Assembly: GCA_022826515.1 (NCBI GenBank)
Contig: JAJDUT010000082.1
Location: 1-64,000 of the forward strand
Direction of reading: 5' to 3'
Length of the DNA: 64,000 bases
Origin: Candidatus Latescibacterota bacterium
GTDB lineage: Bacteria > Latescibacterota > UBA2968 > UBA8231
Under the pieces are notes generated by a model that did no database searches, was not told the DNA's origin, and was given only the letters and a program-made list of their open reading frames with translations. Shown piece after piece: positions 1 through 8,105 of this stretch (the stretch's first letter is position 1; every line of letters starts with the position of its first letter). Position numbers and translations under genes: made by a program.

Positions 1-909
1 TACGACACCCTCTATCGGGTGCTAGTGACCTTCATCAAGGCCCTAGCCCCGGTCTTGCCCTTTATCACTGAAAGCATCTACCAGAACTTGGTGCGCCGCG
101 TCGATCCCGATGCCCCTGAAAGCATCCATCTGTGCGACATGCCGCAGGCCGACGAGCACTTGCGCGACGCCGCCTTAGAACAGCAAATGGAACTAGCCAC
201 GCGGGCCGTGGTCTTGGGCCGCTCGCTGCGCAGCAAGCACGAGCTCAAGGTGCGCCAGCCGCTGCGGCACCTCTATCTCCTGCCCCCCAACGGACACAGC
301 CACCACGGGCTGGAGCAGATGACCGACCTGCTAGCCGACGAGCTCAACGTCAAAGAGGTGGTGTTGGTGGAGGACGAGACCGAGTTCAGCAAGGTCTCCT
401 ACCGGCCTGACTTCCGCGCCTTAGGGCCGCGCTTCGGCAAGCAGATGCCAGAAGTTGCCGCTCGCATCCAAGCCCTGACGGACGAGGATATAAACCTCCT
501 CAAAAGCGGCGGCCAGCTCTCCGTGGTCGGCGGCGAGATCGGGCTGGACGACATCGTCGTCCAGCGCCGCGAGAAAGAAGGCGTAGTAGTAGCCATCGAC
601 AACAACCTTGGGGTGGGGTTGGACGTCCAGCTCGACGACGAGTTAATCGCCGAATGCACTGCGCGCGAATTCGTCAACCGCGTGCAGAACATGCGCAAAG
701 AGGCCGGGCTGGACGTCGCCGACCGCATCCACGTCTGGGTGCGAGGCACGACCGCTCTGGAGGAAGCGGTGCAGCAGCACAACTCGTACATCGCCGCCGA
801 AATTTTAGCGCTAGCCCTCCACACTGGAGAATTGCCCCAAGAGGCGCTCCTGCAGCAGGAGCGGCAGGTCAACGGCCACGACGGCACTATTGCCATCGCT
901 AAGGCCTAG
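1..909 (+). CDS. ileS: Isoleucyl-tRNA synthetase, C-terminal part (partial)
   Basis: The reading frame is open from the first base, so only the C-terminal 302 residues are seen. It charges tRNA-Ile in the cytoplasm. The visible part starts in the anticodon-binding helical domain (PVLPFITE, then SIHLCDMP and the LGRSLRSKHELKVRQPL stretch typical of IleS) and continues into the long C-terminal extension of the IleS type found in many bacteria, with a GGEIGLDDIVV segment. The catalytic HIGH and KMSKS motifs lie outside the window. Order ileS, dksA-like, lspA, rluD is a familiar housekeeping arrangement. ValS and LeuS were considered, but the LKVRQPL and SIHL motifs favour IleS. Confidence 0.93.
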   Translation, partial: YDTLYRVLVTFIKALAPVLPFITESIYQNLVRRVDPDAPESIHLCDMPQADEHLRDAALEQQMELATRAVVLGRSLRSKHELKVRQPLRHLYLLPPNGHSHHGLEQMTDLLADELNVKEVVLVEDETEFSKVSYRPDFRALGPRFGKQMPEVAARIQALTDEDINLLKSGGQLSVVGGEIGLDDIVVQRREKEGVVVAIDNNLGVGLDVQLDDELIAECTAREFVNRVQNMRKEAGLDVADRIHVWVRGTTALEEAVQQHNSYIAAEILALALHTGELPQEALLQQERQVNGHDGTIAIAKA

Positions 910-935
910 TACTAGTGAAGAGAGGTAAAAGTAAA

Positions 936-1340
936 ATGGCCAACAAACCCAATCAGATGGACCAAAAAGACCTCGATTTCTTCAAAAAATTGCTCCTCGA
1001 AAAAATTTCCCAGACCTCGGATGACGTCGAAGCCATTGAAAACACCTCGCGCAACGACGCCCGGGAAACAGCCTCTGAGGACCGCTCGACCTACTCGCTG
1101 CACATGGCCGACCACGGAACCGACGCCATGGAGCGCGAGAAATCTCTGCTCCTCGCCCAGCGCGGGGGCGATTACATCGATTATTTAAACGAGGCCCTAC
1201 AACGCATCGAGGACGGCACTTTTGGCATCTGCCGCACCTGCAAAGGGACAATCGGCCGCGGCCGCCTAGAAGCCGTGCCCACCGCCACCCAGTGCATTAG
1301 CTGCAAATCCAAACGCGAAGAGGCGTCGGACTTAGAGTGA
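936..1340 (+). CDS. DksA/TraR-family zinc-finger protein
   Basis: A 134-residue protein of the DksA/TraR C4 zinc-finger family, which binds RNA polymerase through its secondary channel or acts as a general stress regulator. An N-terminal helical hairpin (MDQKDLDFFKKLL) is followed by an acidic middle and a C-terminal zinc finger with paired cysteines CRTC and CISC. A GTG at 915 is possible, but ATG 936 sits about 10 bases after AGAGG (921-925) and is preferred. Its stop overlaps the lspA start (GTGA at 1337-1340), so the two are translationally coupled. The coiled-coil tip Asp residues of true DksA are not clear, so the symbol is left blank. Confidence 0.9.
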   Translation: MANKPNQMDQKDLDFFKKLLLEKISQTSDDVEAIENTSRNDARETASEDRSTYSLHMADHGTDAMEREKSLLLAQRGGDYIDYLNEALQRIEDGTFGICRTCKGTIGRGRLEAVPTATQCISCKSKREEASDLE

Positions 1341-1825
1341 CGTCTCTGTGGATCATACCACTGGCCGTGGCCATCGATCAAGCAAGCAAATTTATCGTCC
1401 GCGGCTCCATGACACTGTACCAGTCCGAACCTGTATTGGGCAACTTTTTCCGCCTGACCTACATCCACAACCCCGGCGCGGCCTTCGGGCTAAACATGGG
1501 CAGCCCGCTGTTGCACACGGTCTTCTCGTTCCTAGCCCTCGGCATCCTCGTGTACCTCTACCGCTCGCTCACCGCAAATGAGCGGCTTTTGCGCCTAGCC
1601 CTCTGCCTAGTGTTAGGCGGTGCCGTGGGCAACATCATCGACCGCCTGTACTTGGGGGAAGTGGTGGATTTTTTCGACTTCGGCCTCGGGGATTTGCGCT
1701 GGCCGATCTTCAACTTTGCCGATTCCTTTGTCACCGTCGGCGTCTTGCTCTTGGCCTTGGGCTACTCGCGCCGCGAAAAGACGGCCTCCTCCCCTGAGTC
1801 CGAAGAGGAAATCGCGCGGGAGTAA
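1337..1825 (+). CDS. lspA: Lipoprotein signal peptidase II
   Basis: Inner-membrane aspartyl peptidase that removes signal peptides from prolipoproteins after lipidation. The 162-residue length and four hydrophobic segments fit the family. Visible motifs are DQASKF near residue 14, NPGAAFGL near 45, and the two catalytic aspartates D102 (GNIIDR) and D129 (FNFADS). It starts at GTG 1337, overlapping the dksA-like stop by four bases. Several lipobox proteins in this window (26874, 34331, 36428, 44805) would be its substrates. The last 15 residues form a charged tail outside the family core. Confidence 0.96.
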   Translation: MTSLWIIPLAVAIDQASKFIVRGSMTLYQSEPVLGNFFRLTYIHNPGAAFGLNMGSPLLHTVFSFLALGILVYLYRSLTANERLLRLALCLVLGGAVGNIIDRLYLGEVVDFFDFGLGDLRWPIFNFADSFVTVGVLLLALGYSRREKTASSPESEEEIARE

Positions 1826-1831
1826 ATTCCC

Positions 1832-2785
1832 ATGGACCTCGCCGTCCCCGTCGAATCAGCCGCCGAGCGGCTCGATCTTTTCCTCCGCACCCACTGTCCC
1901 CAACATTCGCGCAGCAGCATCCAAACACTCATCAAGGCCGGAGCGATCCGCGTCAACGGCCAAAAGACGCGTCCGGCCTACTTGGTCCAGCCCGGAGACG
2001 AAATCGCCGTCGAACTGCCCGAGCCCGAGCCACTAGCCGCGCGTCCCGAGGCACTCCCCCTGTCCATCGCGTACGAGGACGACGACTTGCTGGTCGTGAA
2101 CAAGGCAGCCGGCATGACCGTGCATCCGGCTCCAGGCGCGACCGAGGGCACCCTCGTCAACGCGCTGTTGCACCACGGCCGCAACCTGTCGGCCATCAAC
2201 GGTGCGCTCCGGCCGGGAATCGTCCACCGGCTCGACAAGGAAACCAGCGGCTTGCTGCTAGTCGCCAAGCGCGACGCCGCTCACCGAACGCTGGCCGCAA
2301 GCCTCCAAGCGCACCAGATCGAACGCCGGTACGCCGCCCTAGTGTGGGGCGTCTTGCGCGAGGAAAATGGACGGATCGAAGCCCCGATTGGCCGCCATCC
2401 CAAGAACCGCAAGAAGATGGCTGTGGTCGAGGACGGGCGTGCGGCGGCGACCCATTTCAGCGTCGCCAAGCGCTGTCCTTTTACGACCTTGGTCGAGTGC
2501 CAGCTAGAGACCGGACGCACGCACCAAATCCGCGTGCATCTGGCCCATATCGGCCACACCGTCTTCGGCGACCCCGTGTACGGAGGCCGCGACCAAGCTA
2601 GAGGAGTTCGCCCCGAGTACCGACGCCAAGCCAACTGGATGCTGAGCCTGATCAAACGCCAAGCCCTGCACGCCAAAAAACTGCGCTTCGCACATCCGAC
2701 CACGGGCGAGATGATGGAGTTTGCCGCACCATTACCGGAGGACTTTCAGGCCGCATTAGAAGCGGCGCGGATGGAAAACGGATAG
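1832..2785 (+). CDS. rluD: RluD-family 23S rRNA pseudouridine synthase
   Basis: A 317-residue RluA/RluD-family enzyme that isomerises uridines in rRNA, probably helix 69 of 23S rRNA. An N-terminal S4 RNA-binding domain (residues about 12-60, with SSIQTLIKAGAIRVNG) precedes the catalytic domain. The catalytic Asp is D135 in HRLDKETSGLLL, and LETGRTHQIRVHL is the second family motif. It follows lspA after six bases, the usual lspA-rluD coupling. RluC or RluA specificity cannot be excluded from sequence alone, but the S4 domain and lspA linkage favour RluD. Confidence 0.93.
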   Translation: MDLAVPVESAAERLDLFLRTHCPQHSRSSIQTLIKAGAIRVNGQKTRPAYLVQPGDEIAVELPEPEPLAARPEALPLSIAYEDDDLLVVNKAAGMTVHPAPGATEGTLVNALLHHGRNLSAINGALRPGIVHRLDKETSGLLLVAKRDAAHRTLAASLQAHQIERRYAALVWGVLREENGRIEAPIGRHPKNRKKMAVVEDGRAAATHFSVAKRCPFTTLVECQLETGRTHQIRVHLAHIGHTVFGDPVYGGRDQARGVRPEYRRQANWMLSLIKRQALHAKKLRFAHPTTGEMMEFAAPLPEDFQAALEAARMENG

Positions 2786-2824
2786 TACGCCACGACCCTA
2801 GACAACCGACGAGGAGGACGGCCG

Positions 2825-4186
2825 GTGGACTTTCGACTCAACGACGACGAGATACTCGCCTTTATCGCGCGAGGGTACCATATCTTCCACCCCGCTATCG
2901 ACGCGGAGATACACCAAGCGGTTTGCGCGCAGACTCGCGCCGCCTTTGTCGAGGGCAAAAATCCCGGCAACGCCATCTACGAACAGGTCCCGGCACTGGC
3001 ACAGGTGTTGTCGCATCCACAGGTGGTGGGGCCGCTGACGAGCATCTTGGGTGCGGATTATCACATGCTCTGCCACCGCCACGCTCACCTGACCCAACCC
3101 GGCCAAGCAGCCGGCGGGTTTCACCAAGACGGGACGCCACGGGCCTTGCGGGGCTGGACCCGCCCCTGGCGCTATGGACACCGACCGCGCAAGGTGCTGT
3201 TGGCGTACTTCCCCCATGCAGTGCCCAAGGAGTTGGGACCGACGACCTTGGTGCCCGGGTCGCAGTACTACCGGCAGCGACCCGAGGCAATGGAAGCCTT
3301 GGAATGCGGGGTCGAGGGCGACGCCGGGATAATGGCCATCTGCCACTTCTCGTCTTGGCACCGGGCCGGAGCTAATACGAGCAACACTGAGCGGATTATG
3401 CTCAAATTTGTCTTCGACCGCCGGGGCGAACCGCAAGCGCCAAGCTGGAAGGCCGCAGCATCCTACCATCCCGATTTTACCGCAATCGCACGCCAATGGT
3501 CGGCGCTCCCCGACGGGTGCTTATTGTGCCTGCCCAAAACTTGGCAGACGATGTGGAATTGGCTTGGTGGTCGCGGGGCCGAACGGCTCGGCGGCACGGC
3601 GTCGCTGGAGTCGCTATTCCAAAATTTAGCGTCAGACCAAGAACACGAGGCGCTGGAAGCGGCCTATGGTCTAGGCGGACAAGTAGATGCTGACGGAGCG
3701 CAGGCTTTAGTCGCTCGGATGCGCCACGGGGACGAGCAAGAGCGCGAGATGGCCGCGGTGGCACTGAGTGCGGCGGGCCGAGTCGCCGTGGATGCGCTGC
3801 GCGAGACGCTGGCGGACCCCGATCCGTGGCTGCGGGCTATGGCCGCGGATATCGCGGGCGATCTAGGCCGCGAAAGTCTGTCGCTAGTGTCCGATATGGA
3901 GCGCGCGCTAGACGATGTAGATGTCTGGGTGCGGCACAATGCACTACAGGCGCTGGCACTATGGGGCCGGGAGGCGCGCGGTGCAGAGGATCGAGTAGTA
4001 GAGGCACTGACCGATGCCGAGCCTTTTGTCCGCTTTAACGCCCTCGGTGCGCTGATGAGTATGGGTCCCTTGGATGCGCGTTGCGCCGAGTGGTTTAAGC
4101 ACGTCGCCGCCAACGATGAAGCGCATCCCCAATGGCGGGCACAAGATGCGTTGTCGCGCTGGGACAACGCCGAATTGCGCTATTAG
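2825..4186 (+). CDS. Phytanoyl-CoA dioxygenase-like protein fused to HEAT repeats
   Basis: 453 residues in two parts. Residues 1 to about 215 form a PhyH-type Fe(II)/2-oxoglutarate dioxygenase double-stranded beta helix: iron ligands H100 and D102 (HQD), distal H179 (SWHR) and R190, which would hold 2-oxoglutarate. Residues from about 255 to 440 form at least four HEAT/PBS-lyase-type helical repeats with recurrent cores such as EREMAAVALSAAG, WLRAMAADIAGDLG and WVRHNALQALALWG. GTG 2825 follows a strong GAGGAGG (2811-2817). It precedes the ceramidase-like gene by 20 bases in the same direction, so they may be co-transcribed. The substrate is unknown; HEAT repeats usually mediate protein contacts. 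No signal peptide, so cytoplasmic. Confidence 0.85.
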   Translation: MDFRLNDDEILAFIARGYHIFHPAIDAEIHQAVCAQTRAAFVEGKNPGNAIYEQVPALAQVLSHPQVVGPLTSILGADYHMLCHRHAHLTQPGQAAGGFHQDGTPRALRGWTRPWRYGHRPRKVLLAYFPHAVPKELGPTTLVPGSQYYRQRPEAMEALECGVEGDAGIMAICHFSSWHRAGANTSNTERIMLKFVFDRRGEPQAPSWKAAASYHPDFTAIARQWSALPDGCLLCLPKTWQTMWNWLGGRGAERLGGTASLESLFQNLASDQEHEALEAAYGLGGQVDADGAQALVARMRHGDEQEREMAAVALSAAGRVAVDALRETLADPDPWLRAMAADIAGDLGRESLSLVSDMERALDDVDVWVRHNALQALALWGREARGAEDRVVEALTDAEPFVRFNALGALMSMGPLDARCAEWFKHVAANDEAHPQWRAQDALSRWDNAELRY

Positions 4187-4206
4187 CTGCGCCGAGAGGA
4201 AAAATC

Positions 4207-5622
4207 ATGCACGAGACCAACCTACTAAGAGCCGGAGCGGCAATGATCGACATCACCCCGCCGGCGGGGACGCATTTAGCAGGCAGCGGAGCTGGCGAGC
4301 ACCGCCCGGCCCAAGCCGTGATGGACCCACTCTTTGCCAAGGCCATCGTCTTTGAAGCCGGCGAGCAACGCGTCTGCATGGTGATCTTGGATCTCACCAT
4401 CGTCACCGGCTCCTACACGGACCAAATCCGCACCGCCATCGGCGAACAAACGGGCATCGCACCCGAGGCGATCATGGTCCAAGCGACCCAAACGCACTCC
4501 GCCCCGAGCCTCGGCTACTTCATGCTGGACCCAGATTTCCCATTGGAGACCACCGCAGAGACCGAATATCTACGCGGGGCCGAGCGCACCTACGGCGATC
4601 GGGCCGCTGACGCCGCAGTCGAGGCCGCAGTCGAAGCCGTGGGCAAACTGCAACCTGTGCGCATCGGTCTGGGGCGCGGCGTATTGGGGGATTTGGCCTT
4701 CAATCGCCGCGGCATACGCCGGGACGGCACCATCGCCATGCCCAAGCCGCTGGGACGGGAGCAGCAGCCGTTCGGGATCGCTGATATCTGCTATCTTGAA
4801 GGGCCAATGGACCCGGAAGTCGGCGTGTGCTGCGTCCAAGATATGAATATGCAGCCGCTGGCCTTTCTCTTGCACTACACCTGTCACCCGGTCAATGCGT
4901 TCGGGCATCCCGAGACCTACCGGGCCGTGTCCGCGGATTGGCCCGGTGCTTGGACGCGACAGATGCAGCAGCTATTCGGCTCCGACGCCGTGCCATTGGT
5001 CGTCAACGGCTGTTGCGGCAACATCAACCCCTGGCATCCCTTCGACCCAGATTGCCGACCGGACCACCAGCGGATGGGCCGCGAACTAGCCCAGATGAGC
5101 GAACGCATCGTTCACAACATGACGTTCACCAACGACGCTGCATTGGATTGTAAGCTGGAAAAGGTCGGCCTGCCCTTGCGCGAAATTCCGGCCGAACGCT
5201 TGCGCGAGGTCAACGCAATGCTCGCGGAGAACCCGCAACCGCCACGCGGTGCCAACGGCGAAGTGGACCCGCACTGGTTCCGGGCCGCATCGACCCACAG
5301 CGTCGAACTATGCCGCCAGCGGGACGCCGAGTTCCCCTATGAAATCCAGGCTTTCCGCATCGGCGACCTCGGCGTAATCGGCCTGCCTGGGGAACCTTTT
5401 GTCGAAGGACAACTCGCGCTCAAAACGAACTCAGCGGCCCCTTTTCTCTTTCCAGCGCACCTCACCACGCACTACGTCGGCTACCTCCCGACGCGGGCAG
5501 CTTACACCCGAGGCGGACACGAGGCCAACGAAGACGTCACCTACTGGGCCAAGCTCGCCCCCGGCAGTCTCGAAACGGTCGTCGAGCAGGCTCGGACGCT
5601 GGTGGAAGAACTGTTTGTATGA
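4207..5622 (+). CDS. Neutral/alkaline ceramidase-like hydrolase
   Basis: A 471-residue protein resembling the N-terminal domain of neutral/alkaline non-lysosomal ceramidases, zinc amidases acting on N-acyl sphingosines. Family-like features are the opening AAMIDITPPAGTHLAG, the strand VMVQATQTHSAPS-type motif near residue 100 (here QATQTHSAPS), a central HYTCHPVN motif near residue 220, and NGCCGNINPW near 280. The start is ATG 4207, preceded by GAGAGGA (4193-4199); no signal peptide is visible, unlike secreted ceramidases. Distant members of this superfamily in environmental bacteria have unknown substrates, so ceramide as substrate is only a family-level guess. Confidence 0.78.
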   Translation: MHETNLLRAGAAMIDITPPAGTHLAGSGAGEHRPAQAVMDPLFAKAIVFEAGEQRVCMVILDLTIVTGSYTDQIRTAIGEQTGIAPEAIMVQATQTHSAPSLGYFMLDPDFPLETTAETEYLRGAERTYGDRAADAAVEAAVEAVGKLQPVRIGLGRGVLGDLAFNRRGIRRDGTIAMPKPLGREQQPFGIADICYLEGPMDPEVGVCCVQDMNMQPLAFLLHYTCHPVNAFGHPETYRAVSADWPGAWTRQMQQLFGSDAVPLVVNGCCGNINPWHPFDPDCRPDHQRMGRELAQMSERIVHNMTFTNDAALDCKLEKVGLPLREIPAERLREVNAMLAENPQPPRGANGEVDPHWFRAASTHSVELCRQRDAEFPYEIQAFRIGDLGVIGLPGEPFVEGQLALKTNSAAPFLFPAHLTTHYVGYLPTRAAYTRGGHEANEDVTYWAKLAPGSLETVVEQARTLVEELFV

Positions 5623-5667
5623 GCTAGGGAGCAGAGACGTTCAGGTGCAGGTGGATGGGGAACCAAG

Positions 5668-5943
5668 CTAGTCGCTAAACGCCTTGAACGCTAGCCCGGC
5701 AATCGCTAAGATCGTCGTTATCTGGAGCGGTACAACCCAGCGGTATAATCGGTCAATTTTGGTTTCCAGCGCCTCGCGGGTAGCATCAATTTTACCGTCG
5801 AGTGCCTCGCGGGTGGCGTCGATTTTGGCTTCGACGCGGCCCAGCCGCACGTCGATTTGCTCGACAATACCCTCTAGCCGGGCGATGCGTCCCTCGTGGT
5901 CTAACGGATACGGACGCTCTGGCGGCGGATGGTGCTCACTCAC
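5668..5943 (-). CDS. Small coiled-coil protein with C-terminal membrane anchor
   Basis: A 91-residue protein with no recognised family. Residues about 18-65 form a heptad-rich coiled coil with a duplicated KIDATREAL segment, followed by one hydrophobic helix (VVPLQITTILAIAGLAF) ending near the C-terminus, so it is probably tail-anchored with the coil in the cytoplasm. It starts at GTG 5943 behind GAGGAGG. The architecture matches the 83-residue protein at 22502-22753. It lies in the opposite direction to its neighbours, in an AT-richer gap. Confidence 0.65.
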   Translation of the reverse strand: MSEHHPPPERPYPLDHEGRIARLEGIVEQIDVRLGRVEAKIDATREALDGKIDATREALETKIDRLYRWVVPLQITTILAIAGLAFKAFSD

Positions 5944-6006
5944 GATCCGACCTCCTCGGTGTTAAAGATTGATGCGGTGCAGGCATGACAGTAGATTCTT
6001 GATGCC

Positions 6007-6243
6007 ATGCCTACTACTCAGATTACCCTTCGCAATATCGATCCCGAACTCTCGCAGCGACTTCGCGCTATCAGCACAGAACGCGGCGAGAGTCTGAACA
6101 GTACTGTGCTGTGCCTCCTGAAAGACGCGGTTGGATTGGATGCGCGTCGCGATCGCCTGCGCCGATACATCACATGGACGACCGATGACCTCGCGGAGTT
6201 TACCGATGCGCTACATGCACAGCGAATCGTCGATGAACGGTAG
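6007..6243 (+). CDS. Ribbon-helix-helix antitoxin-like protein (FitA/Arc type)
   Basis: A 78-residue protein whose first half fits a ribbon-helix-helix DNA-binding fold: a beta strand TQITLRNID followed by two helices (LSQRLRAISTERG and SLNSTVLCLLKDAVG). Such proteins are usually antitoxins that autoregulate a toxin-antitoxin operon, with the C-terminal tail masking the toxin. No PIN, RelE or other toxin gene follows: the next 60 bases are non-coding and the next gene is on the other strand. It may be an orphan antitoxin or a stand-alone repressor. Confidence 0.65.
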   Translation: MPTTQITLRNIDPELSQRLRAISTERGESLNSTVLCLLKDAVGLDARRDRLRRYITWTTDDLAEFTDALHAQRIVDER

Positions 6244-6302
6244 GCAGTGAACTTCTTACCGGGTATCTACGGGTGATCGACTATGTGGGCACTCCCACTT
6301 CC

Positions 6303-7334
6303 TCAGCTACTGAACCCAACCTCGCGCTCCCCCCTGTCGGCCACTTCCTGAATGCGAATGACGTTGCGCGTCGAGCGCAGTACCGCAGCGGTGTCGAGGC
6401 CGTTGGCGGGCACATCGCCGGCGATGTCGTCGAGGAAGGAGCGCAGGTAGCCGCCCCGTTGGGCCGGGGGTAGCGGCTCAATCTGCACGGTGGTGTCTTC
6501 CCTGCCGAGCACTTGAATTTCCTTGGCCGTAGTCGAAGTCTCGATCACTCCATCCCGCCCCCAAAACGTAGTCCGCCAGTAGTAGGGCATCGAGTAGCCC
6601 GCCCTATCGGGTGCAAAGTACGACACATCGCCCAAGACCCCGCAGCCGTTGTCCATCTCCAGCATCATCTGCCCGGCATCCTGCATGTGAAGGTCTTGAG
6701 GAACAAAGGCCCGCCAGCAGCGCGCAGCGTTAATCTTCGCCCACTGGCGACCCGTGACCCAAGGCAAGGCGTCGATGGCGTGGATGCCAATATCCGTGAT
6801 GGTGCCGCCGTGCTTGCCCTGTTCAAAATACCAGTCGGGCCGCGAGCCCAAGAGCAGTGGGTGTTGGCCACCAAAGGCGATGGCGTGGACTTCGCCGATG
6901 CGGCCAGCTTGGATCAGGTTGCGCACGCCAATAATCTGAGCGGCATCGCGCATGGTCAACATGCAGCCGACCTTGAGGTTTTTCTCGCCTGCCAGCGCCT
7001 CAATGCGGTCGAGGTCGGCCATCTTGGTACACAGAGGCTTGTCGCTAATGACGTGCTTACCGCGCGAAAGGGCTTCAATCAACACCGGGCCGCGACCGGC
7101 AAAATAGGTGCCAGTAGCGACAATATCGCAGTCCACCTCATCGAGCATTTGCCCGATCTGGTCGTGGGTGATTGCGGCAGTACCCTTTGCGCGGATTTCA
7201 GCGCGCGTCTCCGCGTGCTCCTCGCACGCAGCTACCACTTCGAGCGCGGGCGAAGCGCAGGCTAGTGCGTAGAGGTCGAAGATGTGGCCGTGGCGCAAGC
7301 CGGCGAAGGCGATTTTGTGGCGGGCTTCACTCAT
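6303..7334 (-). CDS. Gfo/Idh/MocA-family oxidoreductase
   Basis: A 343-residue NAD(P)-dependent dehydrogenase-like protein. The N-terminal Rossmann segment KIAFAGLRHGHIF departs from the usual GxGxxG. The family's EKP loop appears as VISDKPLCTK near residue 97, giving the catalytic lysine. The C-terminal half is the mixed beta-sheet substrate domain; GGTITDIGIHAIDALPW is the family His-containing helix. It starts at ATG 7334 after GAGGTAAG. The RraA-like gene ends 12 bases upstream, so the two form an operon. Substrate is probably a sugar or inositol derivative, not assignable here. Confidence 0.85.
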   Translation of the reverse strand: MSEARHKIAFAGLRHGHIFDLYALACASPALEVVAACEEHAETRAEIRAKGTAAITHDQIGQMLDEVDCDIVATGTYFAGRGPVLIEALSRGKHVISDKPLCTKMADLDRIEALAGEKNLKVGCMLTMRDAAQIIGVRNLIQAGRIGEVHAIAFGGQHPLLLGSRPDWYFEQGKHGGTITDIGIHAIDALPWVTGRQWAKINAARCWRAFVPQDLHMQDAGQMMLEMDNGCGVLGDVSYFAPDRAGYSMPYYWRTTFWGRDGVIETSTTAKEIQVLGREDTTVQIEPLPPAQRGGYLRSFLDDIAGDVPANGLDTAAVLRSTRNVIRIQEVADRGEREVGFSS

Positions 7335-7346
7335 TCTTACCTCGCC

Positions 7347-8075
7347 TCACGATTCCTCTTCCTCGTCGCCGTACGAGTGTCCGCCGAAAATGGCCCGCAG
7401 TTCGGCCGCGGACGTGGCTTGGCGCATCTGGGCCATGCGCTCGGCCTCGTGTTTTTGCAGAGCGCGGACGTTTTCCAGCACCGCGCTGAGCTTGTCGGCG
7501 GGGAATTTTACCGCGCCGTTTTCGTCCATGTGGATGATCTCGCCAGGGGCCACATCCATACCGGCGACCGAGACGGGGACATTGACCGCGTGAATGGCTT
7601 GGGCACCGTGACCCGCGGTGACGCCGCTGAGCAAGTACTGGAACTTCATCGGGCGGATCTCGTCGATGTCGCGCGAAGGACCGTTGGAAATCGCGCCAAC
7701 GCAGCCAATGGCCTGCATAGCAGTGGTCATATTGCCGCCGGCTAGGCCGACCTTGCCCTGAATTTCGGGCGGAAACTTCTGCTGGAAGACCAAGATCGTC
7801 GGCTTGGGCGAGGCGTCGAGGGCATCGAGAACGTCCATGAAGCTAACGCCGTTGTAACTGGGGTCGGGTAGGCCGAACGTGCAGGTGACCGCGTAGCCGA
7901 CCGTGGGGCCGAGCTCGGGATACATGCAGCGCAGCGACTGATCGGTGTACCAGTTTTCGCTCCAGGGATTGTACAGCCCCAAGCACAAGGGGTCGCCCGG
8001 ATAGGTGGCGACGACATTGGTAATGGAAGGCGTGTCGAAATTCTTCAGCTCGGCGAGCATTTCTTGTTCGGTCAT
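7347..8075 (-). CDS. RraA-like family protein (HMG/oxaloacetate aldolase type)
   Basis: A 242-residue member of the RraA-like superfamily (PF03737 type). Members are either RNase E inhibitors or metal-dependent aldolases/decarboxylases acting on 4-hydroxy-4-methyl-2-oxoglutarate or oxaloacetate. The signature is visible as GGNMTTAMQAIGCVG followed by GPSRDIDEI, where Arg and Asp bind substrate and metal. PGEIIHMDENGAVKFP is the conserved C-terminal metal-side loop. It is longer than E. coli RraA (about 160 residues), which favours the aldolase branch. It is upstream of and co-directional with the Gfo/Idh gene, supporting a catabolic role rather than RNA-decay control. Confidence 0.82.
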   Translation of the reverse strand: MTEQEMLAELKNFDTPSITNVVATYPGDPLCLGLYNPWSENWYTDQSLRCMYPELGPTVGYAVTCTFGLPDPSYNGVSFMDVLDALDASPKPTILVFQQKFPPEIQGKVGLAGGNMTTAMQAIGCVGAISNGPSRDIDEIRPMKFQYLLSGVTAGHGAQAIHAVNVPVSVAGMDVAPGEIIHMDENGAVKFPADKLSAVLENVRALQKHEAERMAQMRQATSAAELRAIFGGHSYGDEEEES

Positions 8076-8105
8076 TACAGGCTCCTGATTGGGTAATGGA
8101 AAACG

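Noticed and set aside
6273..6473. Short rightward frame opposite Gfo/Idh
   Set aside because: Antisense shadow inside the oxidoreductase gene.
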